Shown here piece by piece: positions 36,091 through 44,861 of a stretch of 64,000 nucleotides of DNA. The notes under the pieces are model-generated. The model was not told the origin of the DNA. It saw nothing but the letters and a program-made list of their open reading frames with translations, and searched no databases. The position numbers and the translations under genes were made by a program. Origin of the DNA: Saccharopolyspora gloriosae (GTDB lineage Bacteria; Actinomycetota; Actinomycetes; Mycobacteriales; Pseudonocardiaceae); contig NZ_CP059557.1 in assembly GCF_022828475.1 (NCBI RefSeq), positions 2,961,470 to 3,025,469 of the forward strand, in the 5' to 3' direction. Each line of letters begins with the position of its first letter. The first letter of the stretch is position 1.

Positions 36091-38475
36091 ATGCGGTTGT
36101 TGCAGGCAATCCGGGCACAGATCCGGAGTCTCCTCGAAGTGATCCGGCGGGCCCCCGCTAGGTCCGCGGTCGGCGGAAGGCGGACCGCCACGCGAAAACT
36201 GTTGGTGTGCCTGGTCATTCTCGGAATCGCCGGCAGCACCGTGGCCGGATTGCTGAAGCTGCGCGTCGAGACCACTGTGGAGTCGTTCCTGCCCAGTGGA
36301 GATCCCAGCGTGCAACGCCTCGAGGAACACGCCCGGTCGTTCGGCGGGAATCCCGTGGCCGTCGTCCTGGAGTCAGAAGAACCAGGGCACCTGCTCACCG
36401 GCGACAAGCAACTAGAGAAGCTCATGAAGCTCGAGGGGAATCTGTCGCGGATGCCGGATGTGGCAACCGTTTATGGCCCTGGCACGGTGATGAACCAGCT
36501 CGCGATCTCCTCGCAGAACCTGCTCGCGACCCTCAGCGGCACCCGGGACGGTTTGCGCGCCCGCGCCGAGGCCGCGGCCCGTGCGCGCGGGGAATCCGAG
36601 TCGTCGGTCAGCGGGGCCGGTGATGCGGCCACGGCCGAGTTCGACCGGCGATACGGAACGCTGTTGGTCAAGGGGCTGCCCGGTGGCCTGCCGACCACCA
36701 AGAACCCGAACTTCGTCAAGAACGTCATCTTCGATGAGGAGGGAAGGCCGCGGGCGCGCTGGCACTTCGTGGTGCCGAAGGAGAACAGCGTCGCCGTGCT
36801 GGTCCGGCCGCGCCAGGACCTGGACGAGGCCGGTACGAAGCGCCTTGTCGAGGGAGTGCGGGACGCGGTCGGAGGCTCTGGGCTCGACACGACAAAGACG
36901 ACCGTGACCGGAGTGCCGGCCATCACCTCCTCACTGACCAGTGCGGTCACGGCCGAGATTCCGCTGTTGGCGGGCTTGGCCGCACTGGTGATCCTGCTGC
37001 GCTTCCTGCTGGCCTCGCCCGGTTCCAGTCTGTTCCGCAAGCTGTGGTCGCTGCTGGCGGCGGTCATCGGCAGCGCGCTGACCTTGGCGGTGTTCGGCCT
37101 GTCCGGTGTGCCCATCTCCTTCGGCGCTGCCGCGTTGCTGCCGCTGCTGATGGGCATCGGCAGCTCGTTCTCGCTGTACCTCGCCGCGTCCGGGAACCGG
37201 CGGCGGGTGCTGGTCGTCTCGGCCGCGAGCGCGGTCGCATTCGCCTCGTTGGCCGCGTCGCCGTTGCCGTTCGTCCGGCAACTCGGTTTGGCCTTGGCGC
37301 TCGGCGTGGTGTTCACGGTCGGAGTCACCCTGCTGGTCGGCGGCAAGGCCCAGCCGGGTCCGGACGTTGAGCCCGACCCGAAACCCGAGGCGCCGCAGCG
37401 TTCGTCGGCGGTCGGTTCGCGACGCCCCGGCTTGCGCTGGACCGCGCTCGGCAGCCTGGTGGCGGTCGCGGCGGTGGGCTGGGCGTCACTGGCGACGCTC
37501 GACGTCCAGGCCAATCCAGAGGATGCGGCCCGCGGGCTGCCCGAACTGGAGAACGCTCGGTACGCCGAGCAGGTCCTGGGTTCTTCCGGTGAGGTCAGCA
37601 TCGTGCTGCGGGGCATGGACGTGCGGAGCCCGGAAGCTCTGGACTGGATGTACCGGGCGCAGGACGTGGCCGTGTCCCGTTACGGCGACCAGGTCCGGCC
37701 GATCCTCACCGCACCCGACCTGCTGAGCTTCCTCGGTGACCATCCGACCCCGGAGCAGATCTCGGCCGGGTTGCAGTTGTTGCCGCCATACCTGACCAGC
37801 GCGGTGTTCAGCTCCGAGGGGGATCAGGCAGTGCTGACCTTCGGGCTGAAGTTCCAGGACCTGGGCAACCAGACGAGGTTGCTCGACGAGATGCGCGCGG
37901 CGCTACCGCCGTCGCCGGGCGCAACGCAGGTCGACGTCGTCGGGCTGCCGGTGTCCGCGGCCCGCGCCTACGAGCAGATCTCGCAGCACCGCTACCTGGA
38001 CAACCTGGTGGGGATCGCGGCTGCCGGTGCGGTGCTGCTCGTGGGACTGCGAGGTCACCGGCGGGATGCGCTGCGCGCGATGGTGGCCGCCGCGATGGCG
38101 ACCGGGTGGACCGTGGCCGGCATGTGGCTGGTCGGTGAACCGCTGAGCCCGCTGACGATCGCACTGGGCTCGCTGGCCACGGTGACCGCGTGCGAGTTCA
38201 CCGTGCTGCTCGCCGATGACCAGCGGGAACGATCGGCTGTGTTGCGGCGGGTGGTCGCGTGGGCGTGCGTCACCTCGGTGGTCGGCTACCTGGCCCTCGT
38301 CCCCTCAACGATCGCCCTGCTCCGTGACTTCGGGATCACGCTGGCAGTCACGGTGCTGCTGTCGTACCTGGCGGCGCTCGCCGTCGTGCGGCTGACGCCG
38401 TCGGGCGCTGGGAAGCAGGAGCCCGCTCCCGAAGTCCGCGTTGCCGATACGGAACTCTCGGAGGTTCGTTCATGA
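36091..38475 (+). CDS. RND-superfamily membrane protein (MMPL/SSD-like)
   Basis: About 794 residues from ATG 36091 (GGGAG upstream; an open extension to 35854 was rejected as promoter sequence). One helix near residue 45 (LLVCLVILGIAGSTVAGLL), a large extracytoplasmic domain (VETTVESFLPSGDPSVQRL), a cluster of five helices (about residues 290-430), a second outer domain and a final five-helix cluster, i.e. the duplicated RND topology. Such proteins move lipids or hydrophobic compounds using the proton gradient. Placed directly after the mce genes and coupled by ATGA to a PpiC foldase, it probably assists uptake or export in the same process (inference). Confidence 0.88.
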   Translation: MRLLQAIRAQIRSLLEVIRRAPARSAVGGRRTATRKLLVCLVILGIAGSTVAGLLKLRVETTVESFLPSGDPSVQRLEEHARSFGGNPVAVVLESEEPGHLLTGDKQLEKLMKLEGNLSRMPDVATVYGPGTVMNQLAISSQNLLATLSGTRDGLRARAEAAARARGESESSVSGAGDAATAEFDRRYGTLLVKGLPGGLPTTKNPNFVKNVIFDEEGRPRARWHFVVPKENSVAVLVRPRQDLDEAGTKRLVEGVRDAVGGSGLDTTKTTVTGVPAITSSLTSAVTAEIPLLAGLAALVILLRFLLASPGSSLFRKLWSLLAAVIGSALTLAVFGLSGVPISFGAAALLPLLMGIGSSFSLYLAASGNRRRVLVVSAASAVAFASLAASPLPFVRQLGLALALGVVFTVGVTLLVGGKAQPGPDVEPDPKPEAPQRSSAVGSRRPGLRWTALGSLVAVAAVGWASLATLDVQANPEDAARGLPELENARYAEQVLGSSGEVSIVLRGMDVRSPEALDWMYRAQDVAVSRYGDQVRPILTAPDLLSFLGDHPTPEQISAGLQLLPPYLTSAVFSSEGDQAVLTFGLKFQDLGNQTRLLDEMRAALPPSPGATQVDVVGLPVSAARAYEQISQHRYLDNLVGIAAAGAVLLVGLRGHRRDALRAMVAAAMATGWTVAGMWLVGEPLSPLTIALGSLATVTACEFTVLLADDQRERSAVLRRVVAWACVTSVVGYLALVPSTIALLRDFGITLAVTVLLSYLAALAVVRLTPSGAGKQEPAPEVRVADTELSEVRS

Positions 38476-39563
38476 AGACCCGCATGCCCACCTGGCTGAA
38501 CAGGGGCGCCATCGGCCGCTTCGCCGAGCACCTGGGCAGGCGTTCGGCGTTTCGCCTCACCGGATATCGAGCGGGTGTCGTCGTCGCGATGCTTCTTGTG
38601 GTCGTCGGCGGATCCGGCGCGAAGACCGTCATGCACGCGGCGGAGGCGCTGCCAGCGGACGCGGCCTTCCGCTCGTCCGGTGCCGTGGTCACCAAGCAGC
38701 AGCTCCAGCAACGGGTCGGTTTGATGGAGTTCCTCTACGGGTTGCAGCGGCCGCCGGACCCGGCGGGAGTTGACAAGTTCAACCGTTCGGTGGCGAAAGC
38801 ACTGGTGGTCAGCGGCGTGGTGGACCGAGCCGCCGTCGAACACGGCATCGTCATCGCGGACAAGGCCGCGAGCGACCAACTCGACAAGATGATCAAGGAG
38901 AACGGTGGTGGTGACCGCCGTGCCTTCATCCAGGAGCTCGGGGCGCGAGGGATCTCCGAGCAGAACGTCCTCGACGAGATCAAGCGTCAGCAGGCCAGCG
39001 CCCGGCTGTTCGGCAAGGTGACCGAGTCGGTCGAACCGGTCACCGACGCGGACGCGCAGCGCTACTACGACAAGAACCGCGCGCAGATGGTCACTCCCGA
39101 GCAGCGCGGCGTCGCCAACATCGTCGTGCCGGATCAGGCTCAGGCCCAGCAGATCGCTGAGCAGGCGAACGCGGGCGGCGACTTCGGCGGCCTGGCCGCG
39201 CAGTTCTCCATCGACGGCAGCACCAAGGACAAAGGCGGCTCGCTCGGTGACGTGCAGCCCGACCAGCTCGAACCCGGATACGCGAAAGCCGCCTTCTCGG
39301 CACCGGCCGGCGCGGTGTTCGGTCCGGTGCAGACCGAGCAGGGCTGGAACGTCGGCAAGGTCGGCGAAGTGCGTCTCTCGAAGCCCGTCGCCTTCGAGCA
39401 GGTCCGGGACGCCATCAAGGGCAAGCTGGACAACGACGCGAAACTCGGGGTGTGGGACGGATTCCTGACCCAGCGGATCAAGGACGCCGATGTCACGTAC
39501 GCGCCCGAATACCTGCCCGCGAACCCGGACGCGTCACCGGCCAGAGCGGCGCAAGGCGAGTAA
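38472..39563 (+). CDS. Membrane-anchored PpiC-type peptidyl-prolyl isomerase (SurA/PrsA-like)
   Basis: 363 residues: an N-terminal membrane anchor (AGVVVAMLLVVVGGSG), a SurA-like helical chaperone region (residues 75-185) and a parvulin domain around residues 195-295 (GVANIVVPDQAQAQQIAEQA, FGGLAAQFSIDGSTKDKGGSLG, FGPVQTEQGWNVGKV). It should fold or quality-control exported proteins outside the membrane. ATGA overlap with the RND gene suggests its clients are the RND or MCE proteins (inference). Confidence 0.88.
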   Translation: MKTRMPTWLNRGAIGRFAEHLGRRSAFRLTGYRAGVVVAMLLVVVGGSGAKTVMHAAEALPADAAFRSSGAVVTKQQLQQRVGLMEFLYGLQRPPDPAGVDKFNRSVAKALVVSGVVDRAAVEHGIVIADKAASDQLDKMIKENGGGDRRAFIQELGARGISEQNVLDEIKRQQASARLFGKVTESVEPVTDADAQRYYDKNRAQMVTPEQRGVANIVVPDQAQAQQIAEQANAGGDFGGLAAQFSIDGSTKDKGGSLGDVQPDQLEPGYAKAAFSAPAGAVFGPVQTEQGWNVGKVGEVRLSKPVAFEQVRDAIKGKLDNDAKLGVWDGFLTQRIKDADVTYAPEYLPANPDASPARAAQGE

Positions 39564-39700
39564 CCACCGAGTCCTTCCAGATTGATTCGCGTGGCGGGCC
39601 GGGCGGCGGAACCTCAGCGGCTACGCCACTGAGAAGACACAGATGAATCGTTCTGAACGGACTCCTAACGGCAAGACGTCACTGCAGAAGGAGGAACGAC

Positions 39701-40228
39701 ATGCTGGCTCTCGTGCTGGCCGTGGTATCGGGTGGTTGCCTCGTCGCCGGATGGCTGTTGGAGCAGATCGTGCTGGTGTACGTCGCGCTAGCGTTGTCGG
39801 CCGCCGGCCTGGTGCTGGTGGTGGCTTCGATGTGGCGACGCAGGCGTCTCGGCGGGCAGGAAGCCGGCGGCGATGGTGAATCCGCTGATCATGGCGATTT
39901 TCCGGATTCCGCGGAGGATTCATCGGAGGTGTCCGGCGATGCCGCCGACACCGTCGCAGTCCGGTCCGGGGGAGCGACCGGACCGGACTCGGCGGCCGAG
40001 CCGGCCCGCGAGATCTTCGTGGCGAGATCGACCGGGCAGCGACTGGATGACGACGCGATGGTGGGCGTGGTGCACGGTCGCGCCCGGTTCCACTCCGGCG
40101 AATGCCGCCTGGTGCGGGGAATGCGGGTGCAGCGGCTGACGCTGGTCGAGGCGCGGGAAGAAGACTTCACGGCGTGCTCTGTCTGCGTCGAGATCGGAGC
40201 GGCCGCGCTGCTGTCTGAACAGCACTGA
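39701..40228 (+). CDS. Two-helix membrane protein with C-terminal Cys/His segment, unknown function
   Basis: 175 residues: two adjacent N-terminal membrane helices (LALVLAVVSGGCLVAGWLL and IVLVYVALALSAAGLVLVVA), an acidic low-complexity linker (about 60-105), then a small domain VVHGRARFHSGECRLVRGM...ACSVCV whose His and three Cys could bind a metal. A strong GAAGGAGG ribosome site supports the start. It resembles actinobacterial membrane proteins of unassigned role. Ends 59 bp before a clear terminator. Confidence 0.8.
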   Translation: MLALVLAVVSGGCLVAGWLLEQIVLVYVALALSAAGLVLVVASMWRRRRLGGQEAGGDGESADHGDFPDSAEDSSEVSGDAADTVAVRSGGATGPDSAAEPAREIFVARSTGQRLDDDAMVGVVHGRARFHSGECRLVRGMRVQRLTLVEAREEDFTACSVCVEIGAAALLSEQH

Positions 40229-40286
40229 GATTCACTCCGGAACGCCCCTGGTTCCGGGTGCCCTCCGACACAAGCAGTTGCGGAAG

Positions 40287-40311
40287 ACGGCCGTGTCCAG
40301 CGGCCGTTTTT
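40287..40311 (+). terminator. Rho-independent terminator; region 40229-40749
   Basis: ACGGCCG (40287-40293) and CGGCCGT (40301-40307) form a perfect 7-bp stem with a 7-base loop, followed by TTTT. The rest of 40229-40749 shows an AT-rich pocket at about 40437-40505, a likely promoter for the alcohol dehydrogenase, and no convincing gene. Confidence 0.85.
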
Positions 40312-40749
40312 CGCTGCGCGGCCGGCCGAAGCGACGCGGGGATGTCGCGCCCACGGAATGCAGCGCCACTGAAGGCGGGTTGACACGAGCACTCGCCTGC
40401 GGCGAGCGGGGAAGGACGTTCAGCCACTCCCGGACTTGGTCGGAAAAACCACGTAGTTATACCCGTGACCCCCACCATACCGGGATGGTTAACGTGGTGT
40501 TTCCAGAGCGCGAGACCAAGGCAAAGGGGCCGGTCATGAGGCTGGAACACCGCTCGTCCATGAGTTGTGCCGGCGGCACTGGTTCCACGACTTCGTCCAG
40601 CACGAGCGGTTGCCGACCCCCGCGAGCGGTTCGGTGGCCAGCGCGGCCAACGCACGTGTTCGGCCCGAACGCCCTGGTCGGTTAGCAGCACTCGAATCCG
40701 TCCGGGTGGCCGCCCGACCGCCCGCGCGAGAATCTCCAAGGAGGCCGGG

Positions 40750-41955
40750 ATGCGCGTTACAGCTGCTGTCGCCAGGGACGAGGGTCAGCCGTTCATGCTC
40801 GAAGAACTTGAGCTGGATTCACCGCGGCCGGACGAGGTTCTCGTCGAGGTGCACGCCGTAGGGCTGTGCCGGACCGACATTTCGCTCCGCGACCAGTGGA
40901 TGCGGATTCCGCTGCCTGCGGTGCTCGGACACGAAGGGGCCGGCGTGGTAGCGCGGGTCGGGGCCGACGTCACCAAGGTGCGGCCCGGCGACAAGGTGGT
41001 CATGACCTTCGGGTCCTGCGGCCGCTGTCGCTACTGCGAGAGCGGCCACCCCGCCTATTGCGTCGAGCTGCTGGAGCGAAACGTCAGCGGAAGCAGGCCG
41101 GACGGGACCAACGCCCTGCACTGCGATGTCGAGCACGGTGAGATGCACGGTTTCTTCATCAGCCAGTCCTCCTTCGCCACGCACGCCATCGCCAGCGAAC
41201 GCAGCATCGTGCGCGTCGCCGACGACACCGACCTGGAGATGGCCGGACCGATCGGCTGCGGGATCCAGACGGGTGCCGGAGCCGTGATCAACCGGCTGCG
41301 CCCGGAGGCCGGGTCGGCCATCGCGGTGTTCGGCGTGGGCGCGGTCGGCATGGCCGCCGTGATGGCCGCGAGGCTGGTCGGTTGCGCCACGATCATCGCG
41401 GTCGACGTGCAGCCGGACCGGCTCGACCTCGCCAGGGAACTCGGCGCGACGCACCTCATCGACGCCGGCCGGGTCAACCCGGTCAGTGCCATTCAGACGA
41501 TCACCGATGGCGGAGTCGCCTACACCGTGGAGACCACTGCGGTACCGGAGGTCGCGCGGCAAGCGGTCTACAGCCTTGCGCCGCTCGGCACCTGCGCGAT
41601 CCTCGGTCTCGGCCCCGCGGGTGCCGAACTGTCGATCGACATGACCAACCTGCTGCTTCCCGGGCGGACCGTGACCGGAGTGACCTGGGGCGACAGCCGG
41701 CCCGACGAATTGATCCCGCAACTGCTGGAACTCCACGGGCAGGGCCGGTTCCCGGTGGATCGGTTGATCGACACCTATTCCCTGATGGACATCAACAAGG
41801 CCGTCGAAGATCTTGAAGTGGGCAAATGCCTCAAGGCGGTGCTGAAGCCGTGTTCGCTGCCCGCCCGGGGAATGTCCGCTGCTGGCCAGGAAAAGCACAA
41901 TAGACAGGTCCGGAGGGCGGATGCGATAACGGCCGAATGGCCGAAGATCGCCTGA
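40750..41955 (+). CDS. Zn-dependent alcohol dehydrogenase, paralogue of 20323-21426
   Basis: 401 residues. By eye it matches the 20323 protein over its whole length (GHEGAGVV, GSCGRCRYCESGHPAYC, SQSSFATHAI, GCGIQTGAGAVINRL, VFGVGAVGMAAVMAA). Differences: the residue after the first zinc-ligand Cys is Arg (GLCRTD) instead of His, and there is a 30-residue basic C-terminal tail that the paralogue lacks. AAGGAGG 7 bp before the ATG; a 61-codon upstream extension was rejected. Stands alone, followed by the LuxR-type regulator. Probably a second alcohol or a later hydroxy intermediate (inference). Confidence 0.92.
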   Translation: MRVTAAVARDEGQPFMLEELELDSPRPDEVLVEVHAVGLCRTDISLRDQWMRIPLPAVLGHEGAGVVARVGADVTKVRPGDKVVMTFGSCGRCRYCESGHPAYCVELLERNVSGSRPDGTNALHCDVEHGEMHGFFISQSSFATHAIASERSIVRVADDTDLEMAGPIGCGIQTGAGAVINRLRPEAGSAIAVFGVGAVGMAAVMAARLVGCATIIAVDVQPDRLDLARELGATHLIDAGRVNPVSAIQTITDGGVAYTVETTAVPEVARQAVYSLAPLGTCAILGLGPAGAELSIDMTNLLLPGRTVTGVTWGDSRPDELIPQLLELHGQGRFPVDRLIDTYSLMDINKAVEDLEVGKCLKAVLKPCSLPARGMSAAGQEKHNRQVRRADAITAEWPKIA

Positions 41956-42062
41956 TGGCAGCGTGGTGAGTGGCCACGAAAAGACCTCCGACTGGCCTAT
42001 CCGCTTCTACTACACTGACCCTGCTCTGCGCAGCGACGCGCCGGGGAAGGGGACATCACGGA

Positions 42063-44366
42063 GTGTGTGCTCAGGTCAGGGAGCTCGGCGATGGCTTGAC
42101 CAGTTTCGTCGGTCGCAAGCGGGAGCTGGCCGAGATCACGCGGTTGCTCGGTGAATCTCGGCTGGTCACGCTCACCGGTGTCGGTGGTGTCGGCAAGACG
42201 CGCTTGGCGGTGCGCGTGGCGGACCGGATGCGGCAGGAATTTCCCGACGGTGTCTGGCTGGTGGAGCTCGCGAAGGTCAGCGAGCCGGCGCTGGTCCCGC
42301 ACGTCGTCGCGGAGGCGCTCGGTGTCCCGGACCAGTCGACGCGGTCCCGTGAGGAGGCACTGCTCGAATTCCTCGGCGAGCGGCGGTTGTTGCTCATCAT
42401 GGACAACTGCGAGCATCTCCTCGGCGCCTGCGCGGTGCTGGTCGCGAAGCTGGTGCGCGAGGACAACCGGGTCGTTGTGCTCGCCACCAGTCGGGAAGTG
42501 CTCGGGCTCCTCGGCGAGTGCAGCTGGCCCGTGCCACCGATGTCCATCCCGGACCTGGCGAACCTAGCGCCGTCGCGCGGCGGCTACGTGTACGGGCACG
42601 AGGCGCTCGACTTGTTCGAGGAACGCGCGCGCACGGTGCTGCCCGACTTCCGCCTCGATTCCGCCTCCAAGCAGGCGGTTTCCAAGCTGTGCCAGGGATT
42701 GGACGGGTTACCGCTGGCGATCGAGCTGGCGGCGGTGCGGATGCGGTCCATGTCGGTGGAGCAGATCTTCGAGCGGCTCCGCGACCGGTACCGGTTGCTG
42801 AGCTCCGGCAACCGGGGCGGCCCAGCGCGGCACCAGACGCTGCGCGCCGCCGTCGACTGGAGCTTCGACCTGTGCACCGAGCAGGAGCGGGCGTTGTGGG
42901 CCAGGCTGGCGATCTTCGCGGGCGGCTTCGATCTCGAAGCGGCCGAAGCCGTGTGCACCGACGACACCATGGCCGCCGATGACGTGCTCGAACTGCTGGC
43001 GGACCTGGTGGACAAGTCGATCGTGCTCCGGGAGGGGGCCGGATCGGAGGTCCGATACCGGATGTTGGAGACGATTCGGGCGTACGGCAGGGAAAAACTG
43101 GCCGCCGCGGGCGCGGAGCGCACCCTCCTGCGGCGGCATCGCGACTACTACCTCCGGCTCGCCGAACGGCTCGACGAGAACTGGTTCGGTCCCGACCAGT
43201 TCTACTGGTGGGACAGGTTGCAGCGCGAGCAGGCCAACTTGTGGGCGGCGCTTGACTTCTGCCTGACCACGCCCGGCGAAGAAGCCGTGGGGATGCACAT
43301 GGTGGGCGCCCTGTGCTTCTACTGGAACGCCTGCGGCCACTTGCAGGACGGCCGCTATTGGCTGGGACGGGCCATGACGGCCGATCCGGGACTCACCGCC
43401 GCGCGGGCGAAGGCCCTATGGGTCACCGGTTACGCAGCCATGACCCAAGGCGACCATGCCGCGGCCAGGACCTGCTTCGACGAGTGCATGGAGCTGGCCG
43501 AGACGCTCGGAGACGAACGTGCGCGCGCGTTGACCTTCCAGTTCCGGGGATCGTCCGAGCAGTTCACCGGCAATCTCGAGCGCGCGGAGCCGTTGCTGGT
43601 GGAGGCGGTCGAGTTCCACCGCGGTGCCGGGATCGTCGACGCGCTTACCGTGCTGGGCGTGGCGCAGCTCGCCTTCGTGTCCTGCCTGCTCGGGACCACC
43701 GATCGCGCCATCGAGCTCTGCGAGGAATGCCGGGTCACCAGCGAGGCGCACGGGGAGCGGTGGGCGCTCTCGTGGGGGTTGTGGGTGTCCGGCCTCGCCA
43801 GGTGGACCCGCGGCGAGTACGCGATGGCGGCGGAAGCGTTGCAGGGGTCGCTGGACGTGAAGAGCGCGTTGAACGATCGGCTGGGCATCTCGGCGGCTTT
43901 CGAGCTGCTGGCATGGGTCGCCGTCGAGGAAGGAGACGCGGGGCGGGCGGCGCAGCTGTTCGGCGTCAGTCGGACGGCGTGGGCCACGGTCGGCGATCCG
44001 CTGTTCGGCTCGCAGGCGTTGGTGGACACCCACGACCGCTACGAGGCACGGGTACGCGGCGAGCTCGGTGACAGCGCGTTCGAGGAGGGTGCGCGGCGCG
44101 GTGAGCAGCTGAAGATCACCGATGCCATGGCGCTGGCCAGGATCGATCACCGGGAGAAGGTGGGCTCCGGCATCCCAAACCTGACTCGTCGCGAGCGCGA
44201 GGTCGCGCGGTTGCTCGCGAAAGGCCTCACGAACCGGGAGATCGCCGACCGGCTGGTGATCTCCCAGCGCACGGTCGAGGGTCACGTCGAGAACGTGCTC
44301 GGCAAGATGGGCGTCAAGTCCCGCACCCAGGTGGCCATCTGGTTCACCAGCCGGGACCTCGGTTAG
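42063..44366 (+). CDS. Large ATP-binding LuxR-family regulator (NB-ARC/TPR, LAL-like)
   Basis: 767 residues from GTG 42063 (GTG 41970 is possible). Near residue 40 is Walker A GVGGVGKT; LLIMDNCEHLL is Walker B-like and LDGLPLAIELAAVRM is the NB-ARC GLPL motif. A central TPR-like helical region follows and the last 60 residues form a LuxR helix-turn-helix (LTRREREVARLLAKGLTNRE, RTVEGHVENVLGKM). Codon 216 is TTA (42708-42710), as often found in actinomycete pathway-specific activators. It lies upstream of the KOR operon and could be its activator (inference). Confidence 0.92.
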   Translation: MCAQVRELGDGLTSFVGRKRELAEITRLLGESRLVTLTGVGGVGKTRLAVRVADRMRQEFPDGVWLVELAKVSEPALVPHVVAEALGVPDQSTRSREEALLEFLGERRLLLIMDNCEHLLGACAVLVAKLVREDNRVVVLATSREVLGLLGECSWPVPPMSIPDLANLAPSRGGYVYGHEALDLFEERARTVLPDFRLDSASKQAVSKLCQGLDGLPLAIELAAVRMRSMSVEQIFERLRDRYRLLSSGNRGGPARHQTLRAAVDWSFDLCTEQERALWARLAIFAGGFDLEAAEAVCTDDTMAADDVLELLADLVDKSIVLREGAGSEVRYRMLETIRAYGREKLAAAGAERTLLRRHRDYYLRLAERLDENWFGPDQFYWWDRLQREQANLWAALDFCLTTPGEEAVGMHMVGALCFYWNACGHLQDGRYWLGRAMTADPGLTAARAKALWVTGYAAMTQGDHAAARTCFDECMELAETLGDERARALTFQFRGSSEQFTGNLERAEPLLVEAVEFHRGAGIVDALTVLGVAQLAFVSCLLGTTDRAIELCEECRVTSEAHGERWALSWGLWVSGLARWTRGEYAMAAEALQGSLDVKSALNDRLGISAAFELLAWVAVEEGDAGRAAQLFGVSRTAWATVGDPLFGSQALVDTHDRYEARVRGELGDSAFEEGARRGEQLKITDAMALARIDHREKVGSGIPNLTRREREVARLLAKGLTNREIADRLVISQRTVEGHVENVLGKMGVKSRTQVAIWFTSRDLG

Positions 44367-44512
44367 GCAGTCGCCGCTCCGCGTCCGGCCCGAGCGTGGC
44401 TGCCAGGAACCCAGGCGGAGCCTTGACTGGCGATGTCGACGTTATTTGGAACATGATGTTAATGGGTGTAGTGCTTCCTGTTGTCGTGGAACGTTGAGCG
44501 CATCAAGTTCGT

Positions 44513-44528
44513 CCTAAGTGGACTTAGG
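44513..44528. promoter_or_regulatory. Palindromic operator CCTAAGT-GG-ACTTAGG, copy 2; region 44367-44861
   Basis: A perfect 7-bp inverted repeat with a GG centre, CCTAAGTGGACTTAGG, matches copy 1 at 3893-3907 in both arms. It sits 334 bp upstream of korA. The remainder of 44367-44861 is AT-rich around 44440-44480 and 44640-44700, where promoters may lie; no gene seen. Confidence 0.65.
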
Positions 44529-44861
44529 AAGCTTTCGGCGTACGCTCTGACTTGCACAAACGATGATATGAAACGGGGATGAGTCCGACTGGGGGTGTCG
44601 GCGGCCGGTGACTTGTTGCGGTCCAACGCCTGGCAAGGCAGTTTTGCGGGGTTATTTGATACATGGATTGATTGTGAGTGCACCGCGACGTAGTATGTTT
44701 TCTGTTGGTGCCCACCGGCTCGGACCCGGTTCGAGCCGGTGGGCATGGGTGTTGGCGCGGATGCGCGGGGAGCCTGCCGGCGCCGGGCCGATCGTTCGGC
44801 GCCGGCAAGGTGCGCCGCAGAGCACCGCGCCCGGGTCGTTCCGGCTCACAAGGAGGTTGGC

